Below, in pieces: positions 19,969 through 28,783 of a stretch of DNA of 64,000 nt. The DNA comes from DATDAH01 sp963845425 (GTDB taxonomy: Bacteria > Actinomycetota > Acidimicrobiia > Acidimicrobiales > DATDAH01). Under the pieces are notes generated by a model. The model was not told where the DNA came from. It saw nothing but the letters and a program-made list of their open reading frames with translations, and did no database searches. The stretch covers positions 15,837 to 79,836 of the forward strand of contig CAWJSC010000012.1 of NCBI GenBank assembly GCA_963845425.1, read 5' to 3'. The position numbers and the translations under genes are program-made. Each line of letters opens with the position of its first letter. Positions within the stretch are counted from its first letter, which is position 1.

Positions 19969-20661
19969 CTACGGCGTGGTGGCGACCTCGATGCGGTCCT
20001 GGCGCCACTCCCGCGCGGCGGCGAGGGCGGCGTCGGCCTGGGTCAGGATCTCGCCGGCGTCGAAGGCATGGGCCGGGTAGCAGGCCACGCCGGCCCAGAG
20101 GGTGAGGCCGCTGCTGACCCCGGCGATGTGGCGCCGGATGCGCTCGACGGTCCAGATGGCGCCGTTCTCCGGGGTGTCCTCGAGCACGAGGCCGAAGCGG
20201 CCATCGGTCATGCGGCAGGCCGTGTCGGCATCGCGGATGGTGGCGCTGATGCTGTCGGCCACCGTGCGGGGGGCGGCCGTGCGGGGGCTGCCGTCGGCCA
20301 CGCCTTCGACCACCTCGATGAGCACGACCGCGACGGGGCGGAGGTGGCGGCGGGCCGCCGAGAGCCGGGCGTCGAGGGCGACGTCGAAGTACTCCTGGCT
20401 GAACAAGCCGGTGGAGTGGTCGGTCAGGGTGTTGGACGAGGCCTCGGGCAGCGGGGCCGCCGGGGCGGGGCCACTCTCCTCGTCCTCCAAGGAGTCCACG
20501 CGCGAGGCGACCTCGTCGAGCTTGGCCGTGGCCTGGCGCAGGCGCCGGACCAGCACGACTACCGCTGCGACAGCGAGGATCGACGCCAGTGCCGCTATTG
20601 CCCCGAAGACGATCATCAACACCTGACCCTGTTCTGTCGCGAAAATCACCTGGTCCTCCAT
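19969..20661 (-). CDS. Membrane-anchored degenerate GGDEF-domain protein
   Basis: 230 aa. One membrane helix at about residues 15-38, a charged linker with coiled-coil character (to about 60), then a GGDEF fold: TDHSTGLFSQEYFDVAL (equivalent of the D.LTGL.N segment), RDADTACRMTDGRFGLVL where the signature GGDEF is replaced by TDGRF, and a closing ADAALAAAREW. Loss of the signature argues against cyclic di-GMP synthesis; a binding or structural role is possible. ATG 20661 lies 20 nt behind the mutase stop, so it is co-transcribed with it. Confidence 0.75.
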   Translation of the reverse strand: MEDQVIFATEQGQVLMIVFGAIAALASILAVAAVVVLVRRLRQATAKLDEVASRVDSLEDEESGPAPAAPLPEASSNTLTDHSTGLFSQEYFDVALDARLSAARRHLRPVAVVLIEVVEGVADGSPRTAAPRTVADSISATIRDADTACRMTDGRFGLVLEDTPENGAIWTVERIRRHIAGVSSGLTLWAGVACYPAHAFDAGEILTQADAALAAAREWRQDRIEVATTP

Positions 20662-20681
20662 CGGCGCGGACGGCGCTCGAA

Positions 20682-22646
20682 TCAAGGCCGGGAACCGCTC
20701 AGCGTGAGCTCGGCCAGCTCGGCCATGAGGGTGCCCAGCTCGAAGTCCTTCGGCGTGTACACCGCCGCCACCCCGGCCGCGAGGAGCACGGGCTGGTCCT
20801 CGGGTGGGATGATCCCACCCACGACGACCGGGGCCTTCACCCCGGCCTCCCGGAGCAGGCCCAGCACCTCGGGCACCAGCTCGAGGTGGCTGCCCGAGAG
20901 GATGGAGAGCCCGATCACGTCCACGTCCTCGTCCCGGGCGACCGCGGCGATCTGCTCCGGGGTCAGGCGGATGCCTTGATAGATGACCTCGAAGCCGGCA
21001 TCCCGGCCCGCAACGGCGATCTGCTCGGCCCCGTTGGAGTGGCCGTCGAGGCCCGGCTTGGCCACCAGGAGGCGGGGCGGGCCACCGGGGCGGGCCTGCA
21101 GCTCGGTGGCGATGGCCCGGAGGGCGTCGGTGGCACCACCGCGGGCACCGGCCACGCCGGTGGGGGCCCGGTACTCGCCGAAGGCCTCCCGCAGGGTCTC
21201 GGCCCACTCGCCCGTCGTGCCCCCGGCGTGGGCCATGGCGATCGTCGCGTCCATGATGTTCTCACTGGTGCCGGCCACGCGGGCGAGCTCGTCGAGTGCC
21301 CGCTTCACGGCGTCGGCGTCCCGGTTGCTGCGCCACTCGGCCAGCTCGGCGACTTGGGTGTCCTGCACGGCAGGGTCGACCCGCAGGATGCTCTCGGCCC
21401 CGCCGAGCGGCGACTCGGCGGTCTCGGTGTAGGCGTTGACCCCGACCACGGTGAGGTCACCGGACTCGATCCGGCGCATCCGTTCGACGTGGGAGCCGAC
21501 CAACCGGGTCTTCAGCTCGTCGATGGCCTCGAAGGCGCCGCCGAGTGACAGGACGTCGTCGAGCTCGGCCGTGGCCTCGTCGAGCAGCTCCTTGGTCCGA
21601 GCCTCGACCACGTGGGAGCCGTCGAACAGGTCCTCGTACTCGAGCAGGTCGGTCTCGTAGGCCAACACCTGCTGGATGCGCAGGGACCACTGCTGGTCCC
21701 AGGGTCGGGGCAGCCCCAGGGCCTCGTTCCACGCCGGGAGCTGGATGGACCGGGCCCGGGCGTTCTTGGAGAGGGTCACACCGAGGGCCTCGAGCACGAT
21801 GCGCTGGACGTTGTTCTCGGGCTGGGCCTCGGTCAGCCCCAGCGAGTTGACCTGTACGCCGTAGCGGAAGCGCCGGGCCTTGGGGTCCTGGACCCCGTAC
21901 CGCTCGAGGCAGAGCCGGTCCCACAGCTCGGTCATCGCCCGCAGCTTGCAGGTCTCCTCGACGAAGCGGATCCCGGCGTTGACGAAGAAGCTGATCGACC
22001 CCACCACGGCGGGGAAGTCGTCCTCGGCCACCTGACCCGACTCGCGCACGGCGTCGAGGACGCCGACCGCGGTGGCCATGGCGTAGGCGATCTCCTGCAC
22101 CGGCGTGGCCCCGGCCTCCTGCAGGTGGTACGAGCAGACGTTGATCGGGTTCCACCTGGGGATGTGGGCGGCGCAGTAGGCGACCATGTCGACGATCAGC
22201 CGACGGCTGGGCAGGGGCGGGAAGATGTAGGTGCCCCGGGACAGGTATTCCTTGACGATGTCGTTCTGGGTCGTGCCCCGTAGCGCCTCGCTGGGGACCC
22301 CGTGTTCCTCGGCGTGGGCCACGTAGAGGCCGAGCAGCCAGGCGGCAGTGGCGTTGATCGTCATGGACGTGTTCATCTCGCCTACGGGGATGCCGTCCAG
22401 CAGTTGGCGCATGTGGCCCAGGTGGGCCACGGGCACGCCCACCTTGCCCACCTCGCCCCGGGCCAGGGGGTGGTCGGGGTCGTAGCCGGTCTGGGTGGGC
22501 AGGTCGAAGGCCACCGACAGCCCGGTCTGGCCCTGGCCCAGGTTCTGGCGGTACAGGGCGTTGGACGCGGCGGCCGAACTGTGGCCGGAGTAGGTCCGCA
22601 TGAGCCACGGGCGGTCGCGCTCGTGGTGGGCCTCGTCGGTGGTCAC
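20682..22646 (-). CDS. meaA: Ethylmalonyl-CoA mutase type B12-dependent mutase (MeaA-like)
   Basis: 654 aa. Catalytic TIM barrel at the N-terminus: PWLMRTYSGHSSAAASN, FDLPTQTGYDPDHPLARGEVG and MNTSMTINATAAWLL are typical of the Ecm/MeaA branch, not of classical methylmalonyl-CoA mutase. The B12-binding domain (from about 520) has LDGHSNG (the DXHXXG lower-ligand motif), SILSGSH and GGIIPPED. It would act in the ethylmalonyl-CoA pathway or related acyl-CoA metabolism; the adjacent 3-hydroxyacyl-CoA dehydrogenase fits. GTG 22646 (TTDEAHHERDRPWLM) is chosen because it matches the family N-terminus; an upstream extension would overlap aat. Confidence 0.88.
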   Translation of the reverse strand: MTTDEAHHERDRPWLMRTYSGHSSAAASNALYRQNLGQGQTGLSVAFDLPTQTGYDPDHPLARGEVGKVGVPVAHLGHMRQLLDGIPVGEMNTSMTINATAAWLLGLYVAHAEEHGVPSEALRGTTQNDIVKEYLSRGTYIFPPLPSRRLIVDMVAYCAAHIPRWNPINVCSYHLQEAGATPVQEIAYAMATAVGVLDAVRESGQVAEDDFPAVVGSISFFVNAGIRFVEETCKLRAMTELWDRLCLERYGVQDPKARRFRYGVQVNSLGLTEAQPENNVQRIVLEALGVTLSKNARARSIQLPAWNEALGLPRPWDQQWSLRIQQVLAYETDLLEYEDLFDGSHVVEARTKELLDEATAELDDVLSLGGAFEAIDELKTRLVGSHVERMRRIESGDLTVVGVNAYTETAESPLGGAESILRVDPAVQDTQVAELAEWRSNRDADAVKRALDELARVAGTSENIMDATIAMAHAGGTTGEWAETLREAFGEYRAPTGVAGARGGATDALRAIATELQARPGGPPRLLVAKPGLDGHSNGAEQIAVAGRDAGFEVIYQGIRLTPEQIAAVARDEDVDVIGLSILSGSHLELVPEVLGLLREAGVKAPVVVGGIIPPEDQPVLLAAGVAAVYTPKDFELGTLMAELAELTLSGSRP

Positions 22647-22695
22647 CCCCCCATCGTCCCGCGTGGCGCCCGGCCGTGTCACGCCCGGCGGGGGA

Positions 22696-23358
22696 TCAGC
22701 GCTGGAATGCGTCCGGCAGGGGGTGCTCCAGGGCGTCACCGAGGCGGCGCAGATACTCGGCCCGGGGGAGGTCGACCGCGCCCAGGCTGACGAGGTGGGG
22801 CGTGGTCCACTGGACGTCGAGCAGGGTGGCACCGCCGAGGCGCAGGACCTCGACCAGGCGGACCAAGGCCGCCTTCGACGCATCGGGCCGGCGGTGGAAC
22901 ATGGACTCGCCGGCGAAGAAGCCGCCGACGGCCACGCCGTAGAGGCCACCGACCAGCTCGCCGTCCTCCCAGGCCTCCACGCTGTGGGCCCAGCCGAGCC
23001 GGTGGAGTTGGGTGTAGGCGTCCCGGATGTCGGCATTGATCCAGCCGTGGGGCCGGGACGGGTCGGCACAGGCCGCGATGACCCTGACGAAGTCCCGGTC
23101 GACGCTGAACTCGAGCCGCCCGACGGCCTTGCGGAGTGACCGGGACACCTTGAGTCCGTCGAGCGGGAGCACGCCGCGCGGGTCGGGGGACCACCACGCC
23201 AACGCCCCGCCGTCGACGTGCATGGGGAACAAGCCGGACCGGTAGGCGGCGAGCAGGGTGCCCGGCGCCAGGTCGGCTCCGATGCCGACCACTCCCCGCT
23301 CGTCGGCCGTCACCGGTGAGGGCAACGCCCAGGGTGACGGCGCGGGCTCGATCGGCAC
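22696..23358 (-). CDS. aat: Leucyl/phenylalanyl-tRNA-protein transferase
   Basis: 220 aa. Adds Leu or Phe to N-terminal basic residues of proteins, marking them for ClpS-ClpAP degradation (N-end rule). Family marks: G.GADLAPGTLLAAYRSGLFPM, WWSPDPRGVLPLD, FSVDRDFVRVI, GWINADIRDAY..LH.LGWAHSVE.WEDGELVGGLYGVA and FAGESMFHR. GTG start. It lies between the dehydrogenase and the mutase on the same strand. Confidence 0.93.
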   Translation of the reverse strand: MPIEPAPSPWALPSPVTADERGVVGIGADLAPGTLLAAYRSGLFPMHVDGGALAWWSPDPRGVLPLDGLKVSRSLRKAVGRLEFSVDRDFVRVIAACADPSRPHGWINADIRDAYTQLHRLGWAHSVEAWEDGELVGGLYGVAVGGFFAGESMFHRRPDASKAALVRLVEVLRLGGATLLDVQWTTPHLVSLGAVDLPRAEYLRRLGDALEHPLPDAFQR

Positions 23359-23383
23359 ATCCGGGTTCTACCCGGACGTCAGG

Positions 23384-24238
23384 TCAACGGGAGTACTCGT
23401 AGAAGCCCTGGCCGGTCTTACGGCCGAGCTGGTCGGCGGCGACCATGCGCCGCAGGAGGGGGACGGCGGCGTAGTGCGGGTCCCGGAACTCGTCGTAGAG
23501 GGCGTCCAGGATCGACACCGAGGTGTCGAGGCCGACCAGGTCCAGCAACTCGAGGGGCCCCATCGGGAAGTTGCAGCCGCCCTTCATGGCCGTGTCGATG
23601 TCCTCGCGGCTGGCGGTCCCGTTCTCCAGCAGGCGCACGGCGTTGTTCAGATAGGGGAAGAGCAGGGCGTTCACGATGAACCCGGCCTGGTCCTTCACCT
23701 CGACGGGGGCCTTGCCGCAGGCTTCGGCGAACGCCTTCGCCGCGGCGACGGTCTCGTCGGCGGCGGTCAGCGGCCGGATGACCTCGACGAGGTTCATCGC
23801 CGGCGCCGGGTTGAAGAAGTGGATCCCGCACACCCGGCTGGGGTTGTGGACCTCGACGGCCATCTCGATGACGGCGAGGGTCGAGGTGTTGGTGGCCAGG
23901 ATCGCGTCGTCGCGGCAGACCTGGTTGAGCTCGACGAACAGGGCCTTCTTGGTGTCCAGGTCCTCGATGACGGACTCGATCACCAGGTCGCAGTCGGCCA
24001 GGTCCTTGAGCACCGAGGTGGCGGTGATGCGCCCGAGGGTGGCGTCGCGGTCGGCCTCTTCCATCCGTCCCTTCTCGACCAGGCGGTTCAGGCCCTTCTC
24101 CAGCGAGGCCAGGGTGGCGTCGGCCGTGGCCTGCTGGCGGGAGCGCAGGACCACCTCGTAACCGGCCTGGGCCGCCACCTGGGCGATGCCCGCCCCCATG
24201 ATCCCCGACCCGATGACACCGACACGCGTGATCTCCAT
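23384..24238 (-). CDS. 3-hydroxyacyl-CoA (3-hydroxybutyryl-CoA) dehydrogenase
   Basis: 284 aa, the length of single-domain Hbd enzymes. Rossmann motif VGVIGSGIMGAGIAQVAAQAGY at the N-terminus, VIESVIEDLDTKK, NTSTLAV (catalytic-region Ser), HFFNPAPAMNLVEVI with the catalytic His, and the C-terminal NFPMGPLELLDLVGLD. Oxidises 3-hydroxyacyl-CoA with NAD(P). ATG 24238; a TAACAT box (24249-24254) lies 10 nt upstream on this strand. First gene of a run hbd-aat-mutase-GGDEF. Confidence 0.93.
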   Translation of the reverse strand: MEITRVGVIGSGIMGAGIAQVAAQAGYEVVLRSRQQATADATLASLEKGLNRLVEKGRMEEADRDATLGRITATSVLKDLADCDLVIESVIEDLDTKKALFVELNQVCRDDAILATNTSTLAVIEMAVEVHNPSRVCGIHFFNPAPAMNLVEVIRPLTAADETVAAAKAFAEACGKAPVEVKDQAGFIVNALLFPYLNNAVRLLENGTASREDIDTAMKGGCNFPMGPLELLDLVGLDTSVSILDALYDEFRDPHYAAVPLLRRMVAADQLGRKTGQGFYEYSR

Positions 24239-24272
24239 AAGGGCGGCGATGTTACCGACGGGTAGCTTGTGG

Positions 24273-24308
24273 CGTCACATTGCTGCGTGAGCTTGCTCCG
24301 CTCCGCAG
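24273..24308 (+). repeat. Purine-rich repeat family 2, short inverted copy
   Basis: Reads CGTCACATTGCT..., with GCTCCGCTCCGCAGC at its end, which is the reverse complement of the outer parts of the copies at 31352 and 53193; the middle is missing. It lies between two divergent genes. Confidence 0.5.
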
Positions 24309-24323
24309 CGTCGATGAGGCGGA

Positions 24324-24337
24324 TACGTTCCCCGGCG
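24324..24337 (+). promoter_or_regulatory. Leaderless-type promoter of the methyltransferase-like gene
   Basis: TACGTT (24324-24329), 8 nt, then ATG at 24338. Confidence 0.5.
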
Positions 24338-24862
24338 ATGGGAATCGCGGATTCGATGCTGCCCCGGGGGTACCTGCGGACCCTGCCGCCGCGGGCCCGC
24401 ACGGTGGTCAAGGAGCACCGCCGCCGCCTCCTGCGCGACGTGGGCGGTCGGGTGCTGGACCTCGGCGGGGATCCCGGCCACCTGCCGCTCTACCCGGCCT
24501 CCGCCGAAGTGGTCACCGACGACGGTGACGGCCTCTTCGACCACATCGTGTCCATCCTCCACCTCACCGGCCTGGCCGATCCGGCCGCGGCGCTGGACCG
24601 GGCCCGGGAGCACCTGGCGCCCGACGGCGCCCTCGTGTTCCTGGAGCCGGTCGCCGATCCCGGCTTCGGCGGCCGGGGGCAACGGCTGGTCGCCCCCGCC
24701 GTCGGCCGGCTGGCTGGGTGGCGTCCCGATCGCGACGTCCCGGCGCTGGTGCGCGACGCTCATCTGGTCATGAGCGAACTGGTCCGCACCCCTATGCCCC
24801 GCTACGTGTGGCCCCTGACCGAGCTGGTCGAGGGCCGCGCCCGCCACCGGGTGGCACGGTGA
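24338..24862 (+). CDS. SAM-dependent methyltransferase-like protein
   Basis: 174 aa. A class I methyltransferase core: motif I GGRVLDLGGDPGHLPLYP (about 37-54), VVTDDGDGLFDHIVSILHLTGL, and the post-motif III segment HLAPDGALVFLEPV. Small for the family and with Gly-Gly-Asp in place of the usual GCG in motif I, so it may be a divergent or minimal enzyme; substrate unknown. I chose ATG 24338 because it lies 8 nt behind TACGTT; earlier in-frame ATGs at 24269 and 24314 would be upstream of that transcript start. The TGA overlaps the GTG of the next gene. Confidence 0.65.
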   Translation: MGIADSMLPRGYLRTLPPRARTVVKEHRRRLLRDVGGRVLDLGGDPGHLPLYPASAEVVTDDGDGLFDHIVSILHLTGLADPAAALDRAREHLAPDGALVFLEPVADPGFGGRGQRLVAPAVGRLAGWRPDRDVPALVRDAHLVMSELVRTPMPRYVWPLTELVEGRARHRVAR

Positions 24863-25536
24863 CCGGGACGGTCGGCCCGCTGGCCCTCGTCGGCGGCCTG
24901 CCCTTCACCGCCGGGTGCGCCTTCGACGGGGGCCTGCTGGCGGCCAGCGGCGGCGACGAGGTCCTGGTGGTGCCGACCGCGGCCGCCTACGAGCACCCCC
25001 AGCGCGAGGTGGAGGCCGCCACGGCCCATTTCGACGGACTGGGTGGCCGGGTCGTCGGCCTGGACCTGCTCACCCGGCGTGAGGCCATGGACCCCTCGGT
25101 CGCCGAGCAGGTCCGGGCCGCCCGGTTCCTCTACCTGAGCGGTGGCTCGCCGATGCACCTGCGCTCGGTGGTCAAGGACAGCCCCGTGTGGGACGCGCTG
25201 GTCGCCGCCTGGCGGGACGGGGCCGTGGTCGCCGCCGCCTCGGGGGCCGCTCGCGTCCTGTGTGACCCGATGGTCGACCCCCGCGGGGGCGCCTTCACCG
25301 TGGGCCTCGGCCTGCTCGCGGACCTGGCGGTCATCCCGCACCACAACGAGTGGTCCGAGGACAAGGCCCACCGGACGCTCCTGCTCGCCCCGGCGAACCT
25401 GCTGGTGGTGGGCATCGACGACGCCACCGCGCTGATCCGCGATCCCGACGGCACCTGGCGGATCGAGGGGGTCGGCTCGGTCGCGGTGTTCCGGGCACGC
25501 ACCGAGGTCGGCCTGGAGGCCCTCCCGACGAACTGA
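24859..25536 (+). CDS. Peptidase S51 / cyanophycinase-like protein
   Basis: 225 aa. Class I glutaminase-like fold: GPLALVGG at the start, VLVVPTAAAYEHP, LYLSGGSPMHLRS near 95, and the nucleophile region VVAAASGAARVLCDPMVDPRGG near 120-140, where the family GXSAGA becomes AASGAA but keeps a Ser. VIPHHNEWS supplies the His segment. Members are serine peptidases such as aspartyl dipeptidase or cyanophycinase; no cyanophycin synthetase is present here, so the substrate is open. GTG start overlapping the methyltransferase stop. Confidence 0.75.
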   Translation: MTGTVGPLALVGGLPFTAGCAFDGGLLAASGGDEVLVVPTAAAYEHPQREVEAATAHFDGLGGRVVGLDLLTRREAMDPSVAEQVRAARFLYLSGGSPMHLRSVVKDSPVWDALVAAWRDGAVVAAASGAARVLCDPMVDPRGGAFTVGLGLLADLAVIPHHNEWSEDKAHRTLLLAPANLLVVGIDDATALIRDPDGTWRIEGVGSVAVFRARTEVGLEALPTN

Positions 25537-25545
25537 CCCGTCGGG

Positions 25546-26325
25546 TCAGCTCTCCTCGATGGTGACCGAGTTGATGGTGACGGGCTCACTGGGGGCGCCG
25601 CCCGCGTCCAGGGCGAGGATGGCTCGCACCACCTCGAGGCCGGCGGCGTCGGTGTCGCCGAAGACGACGTAGCTGCCGTCGGCGTTCAGGTTCTCAGCGG
25701 CGTCGTTGGCCACGAAGAAGAACTGGGCGCTGGCGCTGTCCGGCGCCTCGCTCCGGGCCATGACCAGCTGGCCCGCCTCGTAGGTGAAGCCGTCGCCCTC
25801 GTCGGGGATCGTGTAGCCGGGGTCCGACGTGTTGTCCTGGCCACCGCCCTGGATGATCCCGATCGACGGGTCGGTCCGGAAGACCGGGGTCCCGTCGTAG
25901 TAGCCGTACCGGGAGAGGACGACGAAGTTGTTCACCGTGTCGGGCGTGTTCTGGGTGTCGAGGGCGACCCGGATCTCCCCCTGGGTCGTGTCGAACACCG
26001 CCGTGTAGCTCTTGGTCGGGTCGATGCAGGTCGGTGGTGCCTCCGAGAAGGCCCGAACCGACTCGTCGACCCCGTCGACGGGGGGGCAGGGCGTCGGGGC
26101 AGGCAGCGCCGTGGTCGTGGGGGCGGGTGCGGTGGACGAGGAGGCTGCCTCCTCGTCGTCACCGGTGAGCTGGGAGTAGCCGAACAGCAGGGCGAGGGCG
26201 ACGACCGCGATGCCGCCGTAGCGGATCAGGCGGCGGCGGCCGGCCTGGCGCTTCTCCCACTTGCGCAGTTCCTCCTGCTGGAGGCGATGCCCTTGCTTCT
26301 GCCGTTGCCGCTTCTCGGTGCCCAT
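25546..26325 (-). CDS. Membrane-anchored cyclophilin-type peptidyl-prolyl isomerase
   Basis: 259 aa from ATG 26325. N-terminal basic segment (KRQRQKQGHRLQQEELRKWEKRQ), one membrane helix near 35-50, a Ser/Thr/Pro linker, then a cyclophilin domain from about 100: NTPDTVNNFVVL, GYYDGTPVFR, QGGGQDNTSDPGY, and QFFF. It would fold proteins outside the cytoplasmic membrane. An ATG at 26334 is an alternative start, but the TACGTT box at 26336-26341 would initiate downstream of it. It is divergent from lysC. Confidence 0.88.
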   Translation of the reverse strand: MGTEKRQRQKQGHRLQQEELRKWEKRQAGRRRLIRYGGIAVVALALLFGYSQLTGDDEEAASSSTAPAPTTTALPAPTPCPPVDGVDESVRAFSEAPPTCIDPTKSYTAVFDTTQGEIRVALDTQNTPDTVNNFVVLSRYGYYDGTPVFRTDPSIGIIQGGGQDNTSDPGYTIPDEGDGFTYEAGQLVMARSEAPDSASAQFFFVANDAAENLNADGSYVVFGDTDAAGLEVVRAILALDAGGAPSEPVTINSVTIEES

Positions 26326-26370
26326 ACGGGCCATGAACGTAGTGGGCGGCCGTCCGCGGGCCTACGTCGG

Positions 26371-26383
26371 TAGCGTTGCGGAC
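26371..26383 (+). promoter_or_regulatory. Leaderless-type promoter of lysC
   Basis: TAGCGT (26371-26376), 7 nt, then GTG at 26384. Another candidate box for the opposite strand (TACGTT) lies at 26336-26341. Confidence 0.6.
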
Positions 26384-27604
26384 GTGGGCCTCGTCGTGCA
26401 GAAGTTCGGGGGCACGTCGGTGGCCGACGCCGAGCGCATGCGCGCGGTGGCTGACCACGTCGCCCTGACCCGCCGGCGGGGTGACCGGGTCGTGCTCGTC
26501 GTCAGCGCCATGGGCAACGAGACCGACGACCTCCTGCGTCTCGCCTCCGAGGTCGGGGGCTCGTCCCGGGCCGGGCGGGAGATGGACATGCTCATCACCG
26601 CCGGCGAGCGCAAGGCCACCGCGCTGATGTGCCTGGCCCTGCACGAGAAGGGCGTGCCCGCCGAGTCCTACACGGGCAGCCAGGCCGGGTTCATCACCGA
26701 CACCGCGCACACCAACGCCAAGATCCTCGAGATCCGCCCCGACCGTCTTCGCAAGGCCCTGGAGGGCGACGTCGTGCCTGTGGTGGGTGGCGCCCAGGGG
26801 GTGTCGACCGACCACGACGTGACCTTCCTGGGTCGCGGTGGTTCGGACACCACCGCCGTGGCCCTGGCCCAGGCGCTCGGGGCCGACGCCTGCGAGCTCT
26901 ACACCGACGTGTCGGGCGTCTTCACCGCCGACCCCCGGCTGGTGACCTCGGCCCACCGCATCGACCACATCACCTTCGACGAGATGCTCGAGATGTGTGC
27001 CTCGGGCTGCCCCAAGCCGGCCATGCGCTCGGTCGAGTTCGCCCGCACCCACGGGGTGCGTCTGCATGTCCGCTCGGCCTTCACCTGGGAGCCGGGAACC
27101 TGGATCACCGAGGAGGACCCCATGGAACAGGCCATCGTCTCCGGCGTCGTCGACGACGACAGTGAGGCCAAGCTGACCGTGAGTGGGGTGCCCGACCGCC
27201 CCGGCATCGCCGCCCGCCTCTTCCGCACGCTGGCCGACGCCGACATCAACGTGGACATGATCGTGCAGAACGTGTCCGAAGCCGGCGTGACCGACATCTC
27301 GTTCACCCTGCCCCGCGAGGACCTGGCCGACGGCCAGCGCATCGCCGAGGAGATCGCGGTCGAGATCGGCGCGACCGGCGTCGTCCCGGACACCAAGATC
27401 GCCCGCGTCAGCCTGGTCGGGGCGGGCATGAAGTCGAACCCCGGGGTGGCCGCCACCATGTTCGAGGTGCTGGCCGGCGAGGGGGTCAACATCGAGATGA
27501 TCTCGACCTCCGCCATCCGGATCAGCTGCGTGGTCCCCGAGGACGACCTGGAGCGGGCCGTCGTGGCCCTCCACACCGCCTTCGACCTGGCCTCCGCCGG
27601 CTGA
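26384..27604 (+). CDS. lysC: Aspartate kinase
   Basis: 406 aa. Phosphorylates aspartate, the first step to lysine, threonine and methionine. Starts VVQKFGGTSVAD at the usual distance from the N-terminus, then SAMGNETDDLL, TAGERK and the GRGGSDTTAVALAQAL segment. The C-terminal third holds two ACT domains (from about 265: GVPDRPGIAARLF; and about 345: VSLVGAGMKSNPGVAATMF) for feedback by amino acids. The GTG at 26384 sits 7 nt behind TAGCGT; an upstream in-frame ATG at 26261 lies inside the opposite-strand isomerase gene and is rejected. Confidence 0.95.
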   Translation: MGLVVQKFGGTSVADAERMRAVADHVALTRRRGDRVVLVVSAMGNETDDLLRLASEVGGSSRAGREMDMLITAGERKATALMCLALHEKGVPAESYTGSQAGFITDTAHTNAKILEIRPDRLRKALEGDVVPVVGGAQGVSTDHDVTFLGRGGSDTTAVALAQALGADACELYTDVSGVFTADPRLVTSAHRIDHITFDEMLEMCASGCPKPAMRSVEFARTHGVRLHVRSAFTWEPGTWITEEDPMEQAIVSGVVDDDSEAKLTVSGVPDRPGIAARLFRTLADADINVDMIVQNVSEAGVTDISFTLPREDLADGQRIAEEIAVEIGATGVVPDTKIARVSLVGAGMKSNPGVAATMFEVLAGEGVNIEMISTSAIRISCVVPEDDLERAVVALHTAFDLASAG

Positions 27605-27633
27605 ATCCAGGCGTTGCCGTCGACCGGTCCTCG

Positions 27634-27647
27634 TAGCCTCTACGCCC
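27634..27647 (+). promoter_or_regulatory. Leaderless-type promoter of asd
   Basis: TAGCCT (27634-27639), 8 nt, then ATG at 27648, which gives asd its own start in addition to any readthrough from lysC. Confidence 0.55.
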
Positions 27648-28676
27648 ATGGACGTCGGAATCGTCGGAGCCACGGGTCAGGTCGGACAGATGATGCGCCA
27701 GATCCTGGCCGAGCGGGGCTTCCCGGTCGACCGCCTGCGCCTCTTCGCCTCGGCCCGTTCGGTGGGCCGCACAATGGACTGGCAGGGTGAAGCGGTGCCG
27801 GTCGAGGACGCGGCCGCCGCCGACTGGTCGGGCCTGGACCTGGCGCTGTTCTCCGCCGGCGCCACCGCCAGCCGGGCGCTGGCGCCCGTGGCCGCCGCCG
27901 CAGGGGTGACGGTGGTCGACAACTCCTCGGCCTGGCGCATGGACCCGGAGGTCCCGCTGGTCGTCCCCGAGGTCAACGCCCACGCCCTGGCGGACCTGCC
28001 CAAGGGGATCGTGGCCAACCCGAACTGCACGACCATGGTGGCCATGGCCCCGCTGGCGGCCCTGGACGCCGAGGCCGGCCTCCGCCGCCTCGTCATCAGC
28101 ACCTATCAGGCCGCCGGCGGCGCGGGCCTGGCCGGCACCGCCGAGCTGGAGGACCAGATCCGCAAGGGCGCCGACCGGTCCGCGGCCCTCATCACCGACG
28201 GCAGGGCCATCGACTTCCCGCCCGCCGTCGTGTTCCCCACGACGATCGCCTTCAACGTCATCCCGCAGGCCGGGGACCCGGTCGACGACGGCTCCGGGGA
28301 GACGGTCGAGGAGGTCAAGCTGCGCAACGAGAGCCGCAAGATCCTCGGCCTCCCCGACCTCGCGGTGTTCGCCACCTGCGTTCGGGTCCCCGTGTTCACG
28401 GGGCACTCCCTCTCGATCAACGCGGCGTTCGACCGGCCGTTGTCGGCGGACCGGGCCACTGCGGTGCTGGCCGCGGCGCCCGGTGTGGTGTTGAGCGACC
28501 TCCCGAATCCGCTGGCCGCGACCGGCACCGATCCCACGATGGTCGGCCGGGTGCGGGTGGACCCCACCGTGGAGAACGGTTTGGCCCTGTTCGTCACCGG
28601 CGACAACCTCCGCAAGGGCGCGGCCGTCAATGCGGTGCAGATCGCCGAGGCCTTGGTGGAGGCCCGTACCTCCTGA
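27648..28676 (+). CDS. asd: Aspartate-semialdehyde dehydrogenase
   Basis: 342 aa. Reduces aspartyl phosphate to aspartate semialdehyde with NADPH. GIVGATGQVGQMM is the nucleotide-binding start, NSSAWRMD.EVPLVVPEVN follows, NPNCTTMV carries the catalytic Cys near 127, and VPVFTGHSLSIN contains the active-site His. It lies 43 nt behind lysC, forming the usual aspartate-pathway pair. Confidence 0.95.
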   Translation: MDVGIVGATGQVGQMMRQILAERGFPVDRLRLFASARSVGRTMDWQGEAVPVEDAAAADWSGLDLALFSAGATASRALAPVAAAAGVTVVDNSSAWRMDPEVPLVVPEVNAHALADLPKGIVANPNCTTMVAMAPLAALDAEAGLRRLVISTYQAAGGAGLAGTAELEDQIRKGADRSAALITDGRAIDFPPAVVFPTTIAFNVIPQAGDPVDDGSGETVEEVKLRNESRKILGLPDLAVFATCVRVPVFTGHSLSINAAFDRPLSADRATAVLAAAPGVVLSDLPNPLAATGTDPTMVGRVRVDPTVENGLALFVTGDNLRKGAAVNAVQIAEALVEARTS

Positions 28677-28766
28677 CGGATCGCGCGCGGTTCGGCCCCG
28701 CCGGGTGGGGCCGGCTCATCGACCGTCGGGGGGGGATCGCGGGTGACGGCGGCGGCCGCCGCCGGG

Positions 28767-28772
28767 TACGCT
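28767..28772 (+). promoter_or_regulatory. -10 box of tRNA-Pro
   Basis: TACGCT 11 nt before the first base of the tRNA. Confidence 0.45.
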
Positions 28773-28783
28773 CGTCGGTCCAC

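Noticed and set aside
22647..22695. Cobalamin riboswitch before the B12-dependent mutase
   Set aside because: Only 49 nt separate aat and the mutase, far too short for a B12 riboswitch.
26342..26383. Lysine riboswitch before lysC
   Set aside because: The divergent gene leaves about 50 nt and the transcript appears leaderless.
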